Source: an uncultured Coriobacteriales bacterium (lineage in GTDB: Bacteria > Actinomycetota > Coriobacteriia > Coriobacteriales > UMGS124). Taken from it: a DNA stretch of 26,570 bases. Position 1 is the stretch's first letter; every line of letters starts with the position of its first letter. Below are positions 16,841 through 25,613 of the stretch, piece by piece. The position numbers and the translations under genes were made by a program. The notes under the pieces are model-generated. The model was not told where the DNA came from. It ran no database searches and saw nothing but the letters and a program-made list of their open reading frames with translations. The stretch covers positions 1 through 26,570 of the forward strand of contig CAKUFZ010000027.1 of the NCBI GenBank assembly GCA_934654475.1. Direction: 5' to 3'.

Positions 16841-18166
16841 ATGAAGATTATCGAGCTCGCCGAAGACGAGGTCCTCACCGAGTCCATGCTTTCGCGCAAG
16901 GGCGCGCTGCCCGCAAGCGTCATCGCCTCTGCCGCCGCCATCGTCGAGGAGGTGCGCGAGAAGAAGGATGCAGCCCTGCGCGTCTTTGAGAGCAAGTTCG
17001 ACCATGTCGATATCGCCGACTTCCGCGTGCCCCAGCAGGTCATCGACGCCTCGCTCGACGAGGTGGGCGAGGAGTTTCTTGCTTCCTGCAAGAAGGCTGA
17101 GGCCCAGATTCGCGACTTTCACCAGCGCGAGGTGCAGCAGTCGTGGTTCACGACGCGCCCTGACGGCACCATCCTGGGCCAGAAGGTGACGCCGCTCGAC
17201 TCCGTGGGAATCTACGTGCCCGGCGGCCGTGCCCAATATCCTTCCACCGTGCTCATGAACGCCGTGCCTGCCAAGGTCGCCGGCGTTGAGCGCATCGTCA
17301 TGGTCACGCCGCCCCAGGCAGACGGCAAGCTTTCGCCTTACACGCTGTGCGCCGCCAAGATTGCCGGCGTCGATGAGATCTACACCGTGGGCGGCGCCCA
17401 GGCCATTGCCGCTCTCGCATACGGCACCGAGTCCATCCCGCAGGTGAGCAAGGTGACGGGTCCGGGCAATGCATACGTGGCGGCTGCCAAGAAGCTCGTC
17501 TCGGGCGATTGCGGCATCGACATGGTGGCCGGCCCCTCCGAGGTGTGCGTGCTTGCCGATGAGACGTCCGACCCGCGCCTGGTGGCCATCGACCTCATGG
17601 CTCAGGCCGAGCACGACCCCATGGCAACGTCGTACCTGGTCACGACCGACCGCACGCTGCCGGAGGCTGTGAACGCCTACTTCCAGGAGTACCTCGCCGA
17701 GAGCCCCCGCGCCGAGATCACGCGTCAGTCGTGGGATGACAACGGCACCGTCGTAGTGTGCCCCACGCTCGACGCAGCCATTGACGCCGTGAATACCATC
17801 GCCCCCGAGCACCTGGAGCTCCAGACCTTCGAGGGCATGGAGCTGATCGGCCGCATCCGCAATGCCGGCGCCATCTTCGTGGGCGAGTGGAGTTCCGAGC
17901 CGCTGGGCGACTACGTCGCCGGCCCCAACCACACGCTGCCCACCGGTGGCACGGCGCGTTTCTCCAGCCCGCTTTCGGTCGAGCAGTTCGTGAAGAAGTC
18001 CTCGGTCATCTGCTATTCCTACGAGGGGCTTGAGGCGGACTGCGACGACGTGGTGACGCTTGCGACTGCAGAGGGCCTGTGGGCGCACGCTCAGTCGGCG
18101 CTCATGCGCCGCACGGTCATGGCCGATTACCTGGCCGAAGACGCCACCGACCAGGATTGCGAGTAG
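16841..18166 (+). CDS. hisD: Histidinol dehydrogenase
   Basis: This zinc enzyme carries out the last two steps of histidine synthesis, oxidising L-histidinol to histidine with two NAD+. The 441-aa protein has the family zinc ligands Q255, H258 (MAQAEHDP), D357 and H416, and the catalytic pair E323-H324 (APEHLE), at almost the same numbers as E. coli HisD. The VGIYVPGGRA and GPGNAYVAAAK segments of the nucleotide-binding folds are present. GAGAAAGG precedes the ATG. The stop is 2 bp before hisC, so the two are coupled. Confidence 0.97.
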   Translation: MKIIELAEDEVLTESMLSRKGALPASVIASAAAIVEEVREKKDAALRVFESKFDHVDIADFRVPQQVIDASLDEVGEEFLASCKKAEAQIRDFHQREVQQSWFTTRPDGTILGQKVTPLDSVGIYVPGGRAQYPSTVLMNAVPAKVAGVERIVMVTPPQADGKLSPYTLCAAKIAGVDEIYTVGGAQAIAALAYGTESIPQVSKVTGPGNAYVAAAKKLVSGDCGIDMVAGPSEVCVLADETSDPRLVAIDLMAQAEHDPMATSYLVTTDRTLPEAVNAYFQEYLAESPRAEITRQSWDDNGTVVVCPTLDAAIDAVNTIAPEHLELQTFEGMELIGRIRNAGAIFVGEWSSEPLGDYVAGPNHTLPTGGTARFSSPLSVEQFVKKSSVICYSYEGLEADCDDVVTLATAEGLWAHAQSALMRRTVMADYLAEDATDQDCE

Positions 18167-18168
18167 CC

Positions 18169-19311
18169 ATGGCCTGTTCTGTTCGCCCCGATTTGGCCGA
18201 CCTGGAGCCATACGACCCGGACATGCGCCCTGTGCGCATCATGCTCTCGGCAAACGAGAACAACTGGGGCATGCCCGACGATGTCGCGCGCGAGGCCCAG
18301 CGCCGCTTGGCTGGCGTTGCGCTGAACCGCTACCCCGAGGCCACAAGCCCACGTCTGCGCGAGCTTGTGGGGCAGATGTGGGACGTGCCGGCACATCGCG
18401 TCGTGGTGGCTAATGGCGGAGACGAGCTGCTTTTCAACTTGCTGCTCGCATACGGCGGGAAGGGACGCGTCCTTGTGAACTGCCCGCCGACGTTTTCGGC
18501 CTATGAGCTCTACGCCAAGCTCACCGCGACGTCCGTTGTGAACGTTAACCGCGACGCGAACACGTTTGAGCTGGACGAAGACGGTTTGCTCGAGGCCGTG
18601 CGCGACCCGCAGGCTGCCTTGGTTGTGGTCACTTCGCCCAACAACCCCACGGGCAACCTCGCCTCGGTCGACTTCGTCCGTAGGCTGGCCCAGGCCACCT
18701 CGGCGCTTGTACTGGTGGACGAGGCGTACGCGGAGTTCTGCGATGTCCGGGCAAGTTGCGTGCCGCTCGTGTCGGAGCTGCCCAACGTGTGCGTGCTGCG
18801 TACCATGTCGAAGGCATATGCCCTGGCAGGTGCTCGTGTGGGTTATCTCATCTGCCCTGACGATGTGGCCGACGCCATGCTTGCCGTGCGCCTTCCGTAC
18901 TCGGTGAACCGCATGTCGCAGGTGGTTGCCGAGACGGTCGTCGAGATGCGCGGAGAGTTTGCGCTCATTATCGAGGCAGTGCGCGAGGAGCGCTCCCGTC
19001 TTACGGAGGCGCTCGAGGGTCTTGCGGCCGAGCTTGCGGCCAGCCTGCCCGACGGCGCCGATGGCCTACGCGTCTGGCCTTCGGAGGCGAACTTCGTCAT
19101 GGTGCGCTTCCCGGGACAGGCCAGCGGTTTGCCGTGCGCCGACGAGATGCACGAGCTGCTCGCCGCCGACTCGATTCTCGTGCGAAACTTCTCGCATACG
19201 CCCGGTCTCGAGGGTTGTTTGCGCATCAGCGTCGGCAAGCCCGAGGAGGACGACGAGCTGCTTGCGAGCCTGCGCCGTCACCTGGGACTGTCCGAGCGCC
19301 CCATTCAGTAG
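18169..19311 (+). CDS. hisC: Histidinol-phosphate aminotransferase
   Basis: This PLP-dependent class I/II aminotransferase (380 aa) converts imidazole-acetol phosphate plus glutamate to histidinol phosphate. LSANENNWGMP near the N-terminus, the SPNNPTGN motif, VDEAYAEF (PLP-binding Asp) and K215 in TMSKAYALAGARVGY (Schiff-base lysine) are all visible, and the C-terminal RISVGKPEEDD arginine that binds substrate phosphate/carboxylate is present. I placed the start at ATG 18169, two bases after the hisD stop, because family homology begins there. An in-frame extension back to 18079 would overlap hisD by about 90 bp. No strong ribosome-binding site is seen, so coupling to hisD is likely. Confidence 0.95.
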   Translation: MACSVRPDLADLEPYDPDMRPVRIMLSANENNWGMPDDVAREAQRRLAGVALNRYPEATSPRLRELVGQMWDVPAHRVVVANGGDELLFNLLLAYGGKGRVLVNCPPTFSAYELYAKLTATSVVNVNRDANTFELDEDGLLEAVRDPQAALVVVTSPNNPTGNLASVDFVRRLAQATSALVLVDEAYAEFCDVRASCVPLVSELPNVCVLRTMSKAYALAGARVGYLICPDDVADAMLAVRLPYSVNRMSQVVAETVVEMRGEFALIIEAVREERSRLTEALEGLAAELAASLPDGADGLRVWPSEANFVMVRFPGQASGLPCADEMHELLAADSILVRNFSHTPGLEGCLRISVGKPEEDDELLASLRRHLGLSERPIQ

Positions 19312-19323
19312 AAGGAGCCTTCC

Positions 19324-19938
19324 GTGAACGAACCAAGCGCCATCCCTGCGTTTGAGCGCCGTGCGCGCGAGCATCGCATCACCAAGGAGACCGACGTTCT
19401 CATCGACCTCTCGCTTGACGGCACCGGCAGCGCCGACGTGGCGACGGGTGTGCCGTTTCTCGACCACATGCTTGACGCCCTCGGCCGTCATGGCTGCCTC
19501 GACCTTACGGTGGAGGCAAGCGGCGACGTGGAGATCGACGACCACCACACCGTCGAGGACGTCGGCATCGTTTTGGGTACGTGCGTGCGCCGCGCCCTGG
19601 GCGATGCCCGCGGCATCACGCGGTACGGTTGCGCCACCATCCCCATGGACGAGGCGCTCGTGACGTGCGCTCTCGACGTGTCGGGGCGCGGGGCCGCTTT
19701 CTGCGACCTCAAGATTCCCACCGAGCGGGTCGGTTCATTTGACACGCAGCTTGCAAAGGAGTTCTTCATCGCCTTTGCCGCCAACGCCGGCGTAACGCTC
19801 CATGTGCGCACTGTCACAGGGGAGAACTCGCATCACATCATTGAGGCCTCCTTCAAGGCGCTCGCCCGCGCGCTCAGGCAGGCCGTCGAGCCCGACCCGC
19901 GTGTGAGCGGCATCCCCTCCACGAAGGGGAGCCTCTAG
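19324..19938 (+). CDS. hisB: Imidazoleglycerol-phosphate dehydratase
   Basis: This manganese-dependent dehydratase (204 aa) converts IGP to imidazole-acetol phosphate. Family motifs are PFLDHMLDALGRHG (44-57), the metal-binding DDHHTVEDVG (72-81) and the second metal site ENSHHIIEA (167-175). It is the monofunctional form. The N-terminal HAD phosphatase domain found in the E. coli bifunctional HisB is absent, so histidinol-phosphate phosphatase must come from another gene. The start is GTG with AAGGAG eight bases upstream. hisH begins 1 bp after the stop. Confidence 0.97.
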   Translation: MNEPSAIPAFERRAREHRITKETDVLIDLSLDGTGSADVATGVPFLDHMLDALGRHGCLDLTVEASGDVEIDDHHTVEDVGIVLGTCVRRALGDARGITRYGCATIPMDEALVTCALDVSGRGAAFCDLKIPTERVGSFDTQLAKEFFIAFAANAGVTLHVRTVTGENSHHIIEASFKALARALRQAVEPDPRVSGIPSTKGSL

Positions 19939-19939
19939 C

Positions 19940-20611
19940 ATGGCGGCCTACATTGCTGTGGTCGATTACCACAAGGGAAACCTTCTTTCTGTCGAGCGGG
20001 CATTGACCACTGCCGGTGCCCAGGTGCTCGTGACCGACGACCCTGCCCTCATCGAGCAGGCGAGCGCTGCCGTCGTGCCTGGCGTCGGCGCTTTTGACGA
20101 TGCGATGACGTATATGCGCTCCTCGGGCCAGGACGAGGCGATCCGACGCCTTGTCGCATCGGGCCGCGCGCTTTTGGGCATCTGCCTGGGCATGCAGCTT
20201 CTGTTTGACCGCGGTAACGAGCACGCCGAACCGCCTGCTTTCGGTGTAGTCCCCGAATGGGTCCCGGGACTGGGCATCTTGCGCGGCGAGGTGCGACGTC
20301 TGGAGGGCCGGGGCGTCAAGGTGCCCCATGTCGGCTGGAATGCCGCCGACTTTACGGCATCTGGGGAGCGTTGCCCTCTGTTCGACGGCGTAGCGGATGG
20401 CACGTACTTCTATCACACGCATTCCTATGTCTGCCATCCTGAGGACTCTTCTCAGGTTATTGCGACCACCGAGCACGGTGCGCGTTTTGCGAGCGCGGTA
20501 TGGGATGGACGCCTCGTGTTTGGCACCCAATTCCACCCGGAGAAATCCTCCGCTGCTGGACAGCGCGTCATGTCGAATTTCACCTCGCTTGCCCTGAGGA
20601 GCGCCCTATGA
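19940..20611 (+). CDS. hisH: Imidazole glycerol phosphate synthase, glutamine amidotransferase subunit
   Basis: HisH releases ammonia from glutamine and channels it to HisF. The 223-aa class I amidotransferase has the nucleophile elbow GICLGMQ with C82, and the catalytic dyad H199 and E201 in QFHPEKS. The N-terminus (VVDYHKGNLLSVERAL) and PGVGAFDDAM oxyanion region are typical of HisH. It is coupled tightly on both sides: the ATG lies 1 bp after hisB, and its stop codon overlaps the hisA start as ATGA. Confidence 0.97.
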   Translation: MAAYIAVVDYHKGNLLSVERALTTAGAQVLVTDDPALIEQASAAVVPGVGAFDDAMTYMRSSGQDEAIRRLVASGRALLGICLGMQLLFDRGNEHAEPPAFGVVPEWVPGLGILRGEVRRLEGRGVKVPHVGWNAADFTASGERCPLFDGVADGTYFYHTHSYVCHPEDSSQVIATTEHGARFASAVWDGRLVFGTQFHPEKSSAAGQRVMSNFTSLALRSAL

Positions 20612-21348
20612 TCCTGTATCCCGCAATCGACTTGCTTGGCGGTAAGGTCGTGCGCTTGCGTCGCGGCAAGCGCTCTGACGTCGATGTCTATTCCGACGAC
20701 CCCGTTGCCGTCGCGCGTGATTTTGCGGCGCGTGGAGCCACGTGGATTCACGTCGTCGACCTGTCCGCGGCATTTGAGGAAGACGACGAGGCTCTCGCCG
20801 CCAACGCGCGTGCCATAGCGGGCATTGCCGCGCTGTCTGGAATCAAGGTGGACACAGGCGGCGGTGTGCGCTCGCTCGAACGCATCGATGCACTTGCCAA
20901 ACTGGGCGTTTCGCGCATTGCGCTTGGAACGGCCCTCGTGCGCGATCCCGACTTTGCCCGTGCCGCCGCAGCTGAGTTTGGCAATTTGCTCTGTGCGGAC
21001 GTCGCTGCCAACGATGGCCGCGTCGCGGTTAACGGCTGGCGCGAGGAGGCGAGCATGGCGGCCGACGAGCTTGTGGGCGAGCTTGCGCGCATGGGCTTTC
21101 GCCACCTCGTCTTTACCGACATCGCCCGCGACGGCATGCGCACGGGCGTGAACGCTCAGGCATATCGCGACATCGCTCGCGTGGCGGGATTCCCTGTCGT
21201 CGCCTCGGGCGGCGTTGCCACCCTCGATGATCTGCGCGCTTTGGCGGCCTTGGGCGACGACGTCATCGAAGGGGCCATTACGGGGCGCGCGCTCTACGAG
21301 GGTGCGTTTACGCTCGAAGACGCTCTTTCCGTTTGCGCAAAGGGGTAG
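20608..21348 (+). CDS. hisA: ProFAR isomerase HisA
   Basis: This (beta/alpha)8-barrel enzyme (246 aa) performs the Amadori isomerisation of ProFAR to PRFAR. Catalytic aspartates correspond to D8 (YPAIDLLGGKVVRL) and D131 (CADVAANDG), and the C-terminal phosphate-binding VVASGGVA and IEGAITGRALYEG segments are present. I chose ATG 20608, which overlaps the hisH stop (ATGA) and has GAGGAG upstream. A longer frame back to 20500 would overlap hisH by 110 bp and is not supported. Whether it also has TrpF activity, as in actinobacterial PriA, cannot be judged here. Confidence 0.95.
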   Translation: MILYPAIDLLGGKVVRLRRGKRSDVDVYSDDPVAVARDFAARGATWIHVVDLSAAFEEDDEALAANARAIAGIAALSGIKVDTGGGVRSLERIDALAKLGVSRIALGTALVRDPDFARAAAAEFGNLLCADVAANDGRVAVNGWREEASMAADELVGELARMGFRHLVFTDIARDGMRTGVNAQAYRDIARVAGFPVVASGGVATLDDLRALAALGDDVIEGAITGRALYEGAFTLEDALSVCAKG

Positions 21349-21353
21349 CCGAT

Positions 21354-22130
21354 ATGCTTGCAAAACGTGTCATTCCCTGCATGGATGTGAAAGACGGCCG
21401 CGTTGTGAAGGGCGTCAACTTCGTTGACCTGTGCGATGCTGGCGACCCCGTCGAGCTGGCCTCGTTCTACGATTCCCAAGGTGCCGACGAGGTTGTTTTC
21501 CTCGATATCACCGCCACGAGCGATAACCGTGCAACAACCGAGGAGCTCGCAAGCCGCGCGGCGCGCCAGGTGGCCATCCCCTTTGCCGTCGGCGGGGGCT
21601 TTCGCGACATCGTCGGCATGCGCCGCATGATTGCCGCCGGTGCCGACAAGGTCTCTCTTAATTCGGCGGCCGTGCGCGACCCATCGCTTATCACGCGTGC
21701 TGCGGGTGCTTTCGGTAGCCAGGCGGTTGTGGTGGCCATCGACGCCAAGCACACCGGGCCCGGCGACAAATGGGAGGTCTACGTGTCGGGTGGCCGCGTG
21801 GCCACCGGCTATGATGCCGTGTCGTGGGCCGAGGAGGCGGCGCGCCGCGGAGCCGGTGAGATTTTGCTCACGAGCATGGACCGCGACGGCACGCAAGACG
21901 GTTTCGACCTCGCGCTCACGCGTGCCGTGGCGCGGGCGGTGCCTATCCCCGTGATTGCCTCGGGCGGTGTGGGAACGCTCGAACATTTTGCGGAAGGCAT
22001 CGTCGAGGGCGAGGCCGATGCGGTGCTCGCCGCGAGTGTTTTCCATTTTGGCACCTATACCGTCAAGCAGGTCAAAGATTACTTGGCTGGCCAAGGCATT
22101 CCAGTGCGGCCCGCTTTTAAGGAGGGCTAG
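21354..22130 (+). CDS. hisF: Imidazole glycerol phosphate synthase, cyclase subunit
   Basis: HisF (258 aa) uses ammonia from HisH to turn PRFAR into imidazole glycerol phosphate and AICAR. The two catalytic aspartates are D11 (RVIPCMDVKDGRVVKG) and D130 (VVVAIDAKHTG), exactly at the usual numbers. FLDITAT, FAVGGGFRD and VIASGGVGT are the expected barrel phosphate-binding segments. The start at 21354 was chosen because homology begins there and AAAGGGG lies upstream. An ATG-like start at 21333 would overlap hisA. hisI begins 2 bp after the stop. Confidence 0.97.
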   Translation: MLAKRVIPCMDVKDGRVVKGVNFVDLCDAGDPVELASFYDSQGADEVVFLDITATSDNRATTEELASRAARQVAIPFAVGGGFRDIVGMRRMIAAGADKVSLNSAAVRDPSLITRAAGAFGSQAVVVAIDAKHTGPGDKWEVYVSGGRVATGYDAVSWAEEAARRGAGEILLTSMDRDGTQDGFDLALTRAVARAVPIPVIASGGVGTLEHFAEGIVEGEADAVLAASVFHFGTYTVKQVKDYLAGQGIPVRPAFKEG

Positions 22131-22132
22131 CC

Positions 22133-22525
22133 GTGGGAAGCTATGCGCAAGAGCCCGTCGAGTCGGTTGCACTCGAAGGCACTGCCAATGTCGCCGATCA
22201 GCTGGGCGTTCGTTTCGACGAGCGTGACCTGGTCCCGTGCGTCGTGCAGCAGCAAGGCACGGGCGAGGTTTTGATGATGGCCTGGATGAATGCCGAGTCG
22301 CTCGCTCTCACCGTTTCAACGGGCACGACGTGGTTCTGGTCGCGCTCTCGGCAGGAGCTTTGGAACAAGGGCGCGACAAGCGGGAACGTCCAGCTTGTGA
22401 AGCGCCTGCTTTTCGACTGCGATGCCGACACGCTGCTGGCTGTTGTCGATTCGGCGGGTCCCGCCTGTCACACGGGGCATCGAAGCTGCTTCTATCGTGA
22501 GGTTCAGCTGCCGGTCGGAGATTAG
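22133..22525 (+). CDS. hisI: Phosphoribosyl-AMP cyclohydrolase
   Basis: HisI (130 aa) hydrolyses the purine ring of PR-AMP to ProFAR. The metal motif D95-C96-D97-A-D99 and the zinc cysteines C112 and C119 (CHTGHRSC) are intact, and MMAWMN..TFWSRSR-like segments are typical. It is the single-domain form without a fused HisE (PRA-PH) domain, and no hisE follows. GTG start with AAGGAGG eight bases upstream. It is the last gene of the his operon, followed 13 bp later by a terminator. Confidence 0.96.
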   Translation: MGSYAQEPVESVALEGTANVADQLGVRFDERDLVPCVVQQQGTGEVLMMAWMNAESLALTVSTGTTWFWSRSRQELWNKGATSGNVQLVKRLLFDCDADTLLAVVDSAGPACHTGHRSCFYREVQLPVGD

Positions 22526-22538
22526 CCGATTCTTTTAG

Positions 22539-22567
22539 AAACGGGCGTCCTATTGGGCGCTCGTTTT
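22539..22567 (+). terminator. Intrinsic terminator of the his operon
   Basis: AAACGGGCGTCC (22539-22550) pairs with GGGCGCTCGTTT (22555-22566), 12 bp with two G-U pairs, around a TATT loop. It ends in four T and further T-rich sequence. It lies just past hisI. Confidence 0.75.
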
Positions 22568-22689
22568 GCGTTTGGCCGGTCGCATCGGTGCAGTTCGCCC
22601 GTGCGAGGTTGATTCATGCGTCCTCTCATGCCACACTGCCTTACGGGTCAATTTTTTCAACCGTGTCTTGGACAATGTGGAGGCTTGCC

Positions 22690-23529
22690 TTGCTAGAGAA
22701 CCGCTGTGACGTGCATACCCATACCGTTGCTTCTCGCCATGCCTATTCGACGGTGGAGGAGAACGTGCGTGCTGCCTCGGAACGCGGTGTTGACCTGCTG
22801 GGCGTGACCGACCATTTCAGCTGCATGACAAGCGTTGGTGTGCAGACCGACGGTACGGGCGCCGACATCCGCGACTACCAGTCGTTCCTTGACACCGTGG
22901 TTTGGCCGCGCGAATGGCACGGGGTGACTTTGTTGCGCGGTGCGGAGGCCGACATCGTCGATGTGCAGGGAACGCTTTTCGGTCATGGCATCCCCATGCC
23001 CAACAAAATACCTGGTGACCCCTATCCCGAGCCGCTCGACCTTGAGACGCGCATACTGTCGGACACGGATTACGCCATTGCAAGCGTGCACATCAAGACG
23101 TTTTGCAACCTTGCGACCCCCGCCCAAAACGCGGCCATGTACGTCCATGCGCTTGAGCACCCCAAGGTTCTCATCCTGGGACACATTGGTCGGCTGGGCA
23201 TTGACTTTGAGCTCGACCCTGTCATCGAGGCCGCTCGCGACCTGGGCAAACTGATTGAGATCAACAACTCGACCGTCATTGCCTACCCGGCCGCGCAAGA
23301 GCGGTGCCGTCGCATCGCGCAGCGCTGTGCCGAGCTGGGCTGCTCGATTTCCCTGGGTACCGATGCGCACATCTCGTACACGGTTGGCCGCTTCGACCAG
23401 GCGCTCGAAATGCTCGAGGAAATCGATTTCCCCCAGGAGCTCATTGCAACGCGCAGCCGCGAGGCGTTCTTGGACACCATGCGCGCTGCCCGCATCGAAC
23501 CCGCGCGGCGCAACCCGCTTGTCCTCTAA
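22690..23529 (+). CDS. PHP-domain phosphoesterase (YcdX-type), possible histidinol phosphatase
   Basis: This 279-aa PHP-family metallophosphoesterase has all ligands of a trinuclear metal site: H9 and H11 (DVHTHT), H17, H42 (GVTDH), E86 (GAEADI), H134 (ASVHI), H165 (GHIGR), D225 and H227 (TDAHIS). This is the YcdX pattern; HisK/HisJ histidinol phosphatases belong to the same superfamily. I prefer TTG 22690 as start because GGAGG lies six bases upstream and homology begins at once. ATG 22675 and GTG 22588 are in-frame alternatives with weak sites. It follows the his operon, which lacks a histidinol phosphatase, so it is a candidate for that step, although a terminator separates them. Substrate unproven. 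Confidence 0.8.
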   Translation: MLENRCDVHTHTVASRHAYSTVEENVRAASERGVDLLGVTDHFSCMTSVGVQTDGTGADIRDYQSFLDTVVWPREWHGVTLLRGAEADIVDVQGTLFGHGIPMPNKIPGDPYPEPLDLETRILSDTDYAIASVHIKTFCNLATPAQNAAMYVHALEHPKVLILGHIGRLGIDFELDPVIEAARDLGKLIEINNSTVIAYPAAQERCRRIAQRCAELGCSISLGTDAHISYTVGRFDQALEMLEEIDFPQELIATRSREAFLDTMRAARIEPARRNPLVL

Positions 23530-23594
23530 ACCAGTCGGCACTTGCTGCTTGTTTTTCGAGAATGTTCCCCTTCAGGGGACCTCCATATCTGTCA

Positions 23595-23603
23595 TGCTAC
23601 AAT
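23595..23603 (+). promoter_or_regulatory. Extended -10 promoter element upstream of prfA
   Basis: TGC-TACAAT is an extended -10 (TGn plus five of six matches to TATAAT) located 44 bp before the prfA start. No clear -35 is visible at 16-18 bp, which is compatible with an extended -10 promoter. Confidence 0.45.
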
Positions 23604-23647
23604 TAACGGCTGCAATACCCGCACCTAGACTATGACAGGAGCGCGCC

Positions 23648-24715
23648 ATGCGCGACAAACTCGAACAGCTTATCCGCAACTACGAGGCATTGGAGCAGAA
23701 GCTCTACGACCCCGCTGTGGTCAGCGACCCCAAAGAGTATGCGCGCCTGGCCAAGGAGCGCTCTAACCAGATGCCGCTCGTGGAGAAGGCACGCGAATAC
23801 GTGGGCGCCCTCGATGACATCGACACCGCCCGCGAGCTCATGCGCGAGGAGTCCGACTCCGAGGCACGCGCCATGCTGCAGGAGGAAGTCGAGGAGAACC
23901 AGGCAAAGCTTCCCGGCCTTGAGGAAGAGATCAAGATCCTCCTCATCCCCGGTGACCCCAACGACGAGAAGAACACCATCATCGAGATTCGCGGCGCAGC
24001 CGGCGGCGATGAGGCCAACATCTTCGCAGGCGACCTCTACGCTATGTACCGCCGCCTTGCCGACCGTCGTGGATGGAAGTTCGAGCCTATTGATGCCAGC
24101 CCCTCCGACGCCGGCGGTTTCAAGACCGTCGAGTTCAAGCTTACGGGCGACAAGGTGTACTCGGTCATGAAGTACGAGGCCGGCGTCCACCGCGTTCAGC
24201 GCGTTCCCAAGACTGAGAGCCAGGGCCGCATCCAGACTTCTACCGCAACGGTCGCCGTCATGCCTGAGGCCGACGAGATCGACGTCCAGATTGACCCGAG
24301 CGACCTGCGCATCGATACCTTCTGCGCATCGGGTCCTGGTGGCCAGTGCGTCAACACGACCTATTCGGCCGTTCGCATCACACATCTGCCCACCAACACC
24401 GTGGTGCAGTCGCAGGACCAGCGCTCCCAGATTCAGAACCGCGAGGTCTGCATGCAGGTCCTTCGCGCCCGTCTGTATGAGATGGAGCTCCAGAGGCAGC
24501 AGGCCGAGCTCGGCGCACAGCGTCAGGGCCAGATCGGCCACGGCGACCGTGCCGAGAAGATTCGCACCTACAACCAGCCTCAGGACCGCGTGACCGATCA
24601 CCGCATCGGTTTCAACTCCACCTACAACGGCGTGCTCAATGGCGACGCCCTTGACAGCGTGACGGAGGCCCTTGTGGCCGCCGACCGCGCCGAGCGTCTC
24701 GCTCAGGCTGTTTAA
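23648..24715 (+). CDS. prfA: Peptide chain release factor 1
   Basis: RF1 (355 aa) ends translation at UAA and UAG. The stop-codon reading tripeptide is P187-K188-T189, the PxT form of RF1, which excludes RF2 (SPF). The catalytic GGQ is at 231-233. It sits in SGPGGQCVNTTYSAVRITH, where Cys follows GGQ instead of the usual His or Ser, and Tyr replaces the common Asp of NTTDSAVR. The long N-terminal helical domain and the C-terminal RVTDHRIG segment are complete. GGAGCG lies upstream of the ATG. prmC, which methylates the GGQ glutamine, follows 23 bp later. Confidence 0.96.
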   Translation: MRDKLEQLIRNYEALEQKLYDPAVVSDPKEYARLAKERSNQMPLVEKAREYVGALDDIDTARELMREESDSEARAMLQEEVEENQAKLPGLEEEIKILLIPGDPNDEKNTIIEIRGAAGGDEANIFAGDLYAMYRRLADRRGWKFEPIDASPSDAGGFKTVEFKLTGDKVYSVMKYEAGVHRVQRVPKTESQGRIQTSTATVAVMPEADEIDVQIDPSDLRIDTFCASGPGGQCVNTTYSAVRITHLPTNTVVQSQDQRSQIQNREVCMQVLRARLYEMELQRQQAELGAQRQGQIGHGDRAEKIRTYNQPQDRVTDHRIGFNSTYNGVLNGDALDSVTEALVAADRAERLAQAV

Positions 24716-24738
24716 GCAGGCAGGGCGGTACGCCAGGC

Positions 24739-25608
24739 ATGGATATGTGGACGGTGCGCTCGACGCTTGAATGGATGCGCGGGTATCTCGAGCGTCATGG
24801 TGACGAGCATCCCCGCCTGTCTGCCGAGTGGCTCATGTGCGCTGCCACCGGCTTTTCGCGCATCGAGGTTTACATGAATTACGACCGACCCCTCGACGCG
24901 GGTGAGCTTTCGATCCTGCGCGAGGGTGTCAAGCGTCGTGGTGCCGGCGAGCCCCTGCAATACGTGACTGGCGAGATGCCGTTTCGCCATATTGTGCTGA
25001 AGTGCGCCCCCGGTGTGCTCATCCCGCGCCCGGAGACTGAGATTCTGGTCGATTGCGTGCTTGAGTACATCGACAAGCAAGATGAACCCCAGCATGTGCT
25101 TGAGATCGGCACGGGCACCGGCTGCATCTCGCTGTCTATTGCCGGTGAACGTCCCGGCACGACCGTTGTGGCGACCGATATTTCGCCTGACGCCATTGCG
25201 CTCGCTACGCGTAATCGCGAGGCCTTGGGCTGCGAGGATGTCGTCGAGATTGTGCATACTGATATTGCCGAGGGTGTTGAGGGAGCCAACAAGGCGGCAT
25301 TTGACGTGCTTGTTTCCAATCCTCCCTACATCCCCTCGGCGATTGTCGACACGCTTCCTCGCGAGGTTGGCAGTTTCGAACCCCGCCTTGCCCTGGATGG
25401 TGGACAGGACGGACTCGACGTGTTCCATCGCATCGTGCAGACAGCAAAGGCCGCGCTTCGCGAGGGCGGTCTCCTGGCGTTCGAGCTGCACGAGGACTGC
25501 TTGCAGCTTGCAGCGCAAGACCAGCAGGTAAACGAGCATTTCCAAGACATTCGCATCGTCAAGGACCTTACGGGTCGCGACAGGATTCTGCTTGCGATAA
25601 GAAAGTAG
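24739..25608 (+). CDS. prmC: Release factor glutamine N5-methyltransferase PrmC
   Basis: PrmC/HemK (289 aa) methylates the glutamine of the GGQ motif in release factors, using SAM. The N-terminal helical domain holds GEPLQYVTGEMPF, which contacts the substrate. The SAM-binding motif E122-IGTGTGCIS and the catalytic N194-P-P-Y197 loop are both intact. The start at 24739 has no strong ribosome-binding site, and a second ATG two codons later is possible. It lies between prfA and tsaC in the arrangement common to many bacteria; tsaC starts 5 bp after its stop. Confidence 0.95.
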   Translation: MDMWTVRSTLEWMRGYLERHGDEHPRLSAEWLMCAATGFSRIEVYMNYDRPLDAGELSILREGVKRRGAGEPLQYVTGEMPFRHIVLKCAPGVLIPRPETEILVDCVLEYIDKQDEPQHVLEIGTGTGCISLSIAGERPGTTVVATDISPDAIALATRNREALGCEDVVEIVHTDIAEGVEGANKAAFDVLVSNPPYIPSAIVDTLPREVGSFEPRLALDGGQDGLDVFHRIVQTAKAALREGGLLAFELHEDCLQLAAQDQQVNEHFQDIRIVKDLTGRDRILLAIRK

Positions 25609-25613
25609 GGAAT

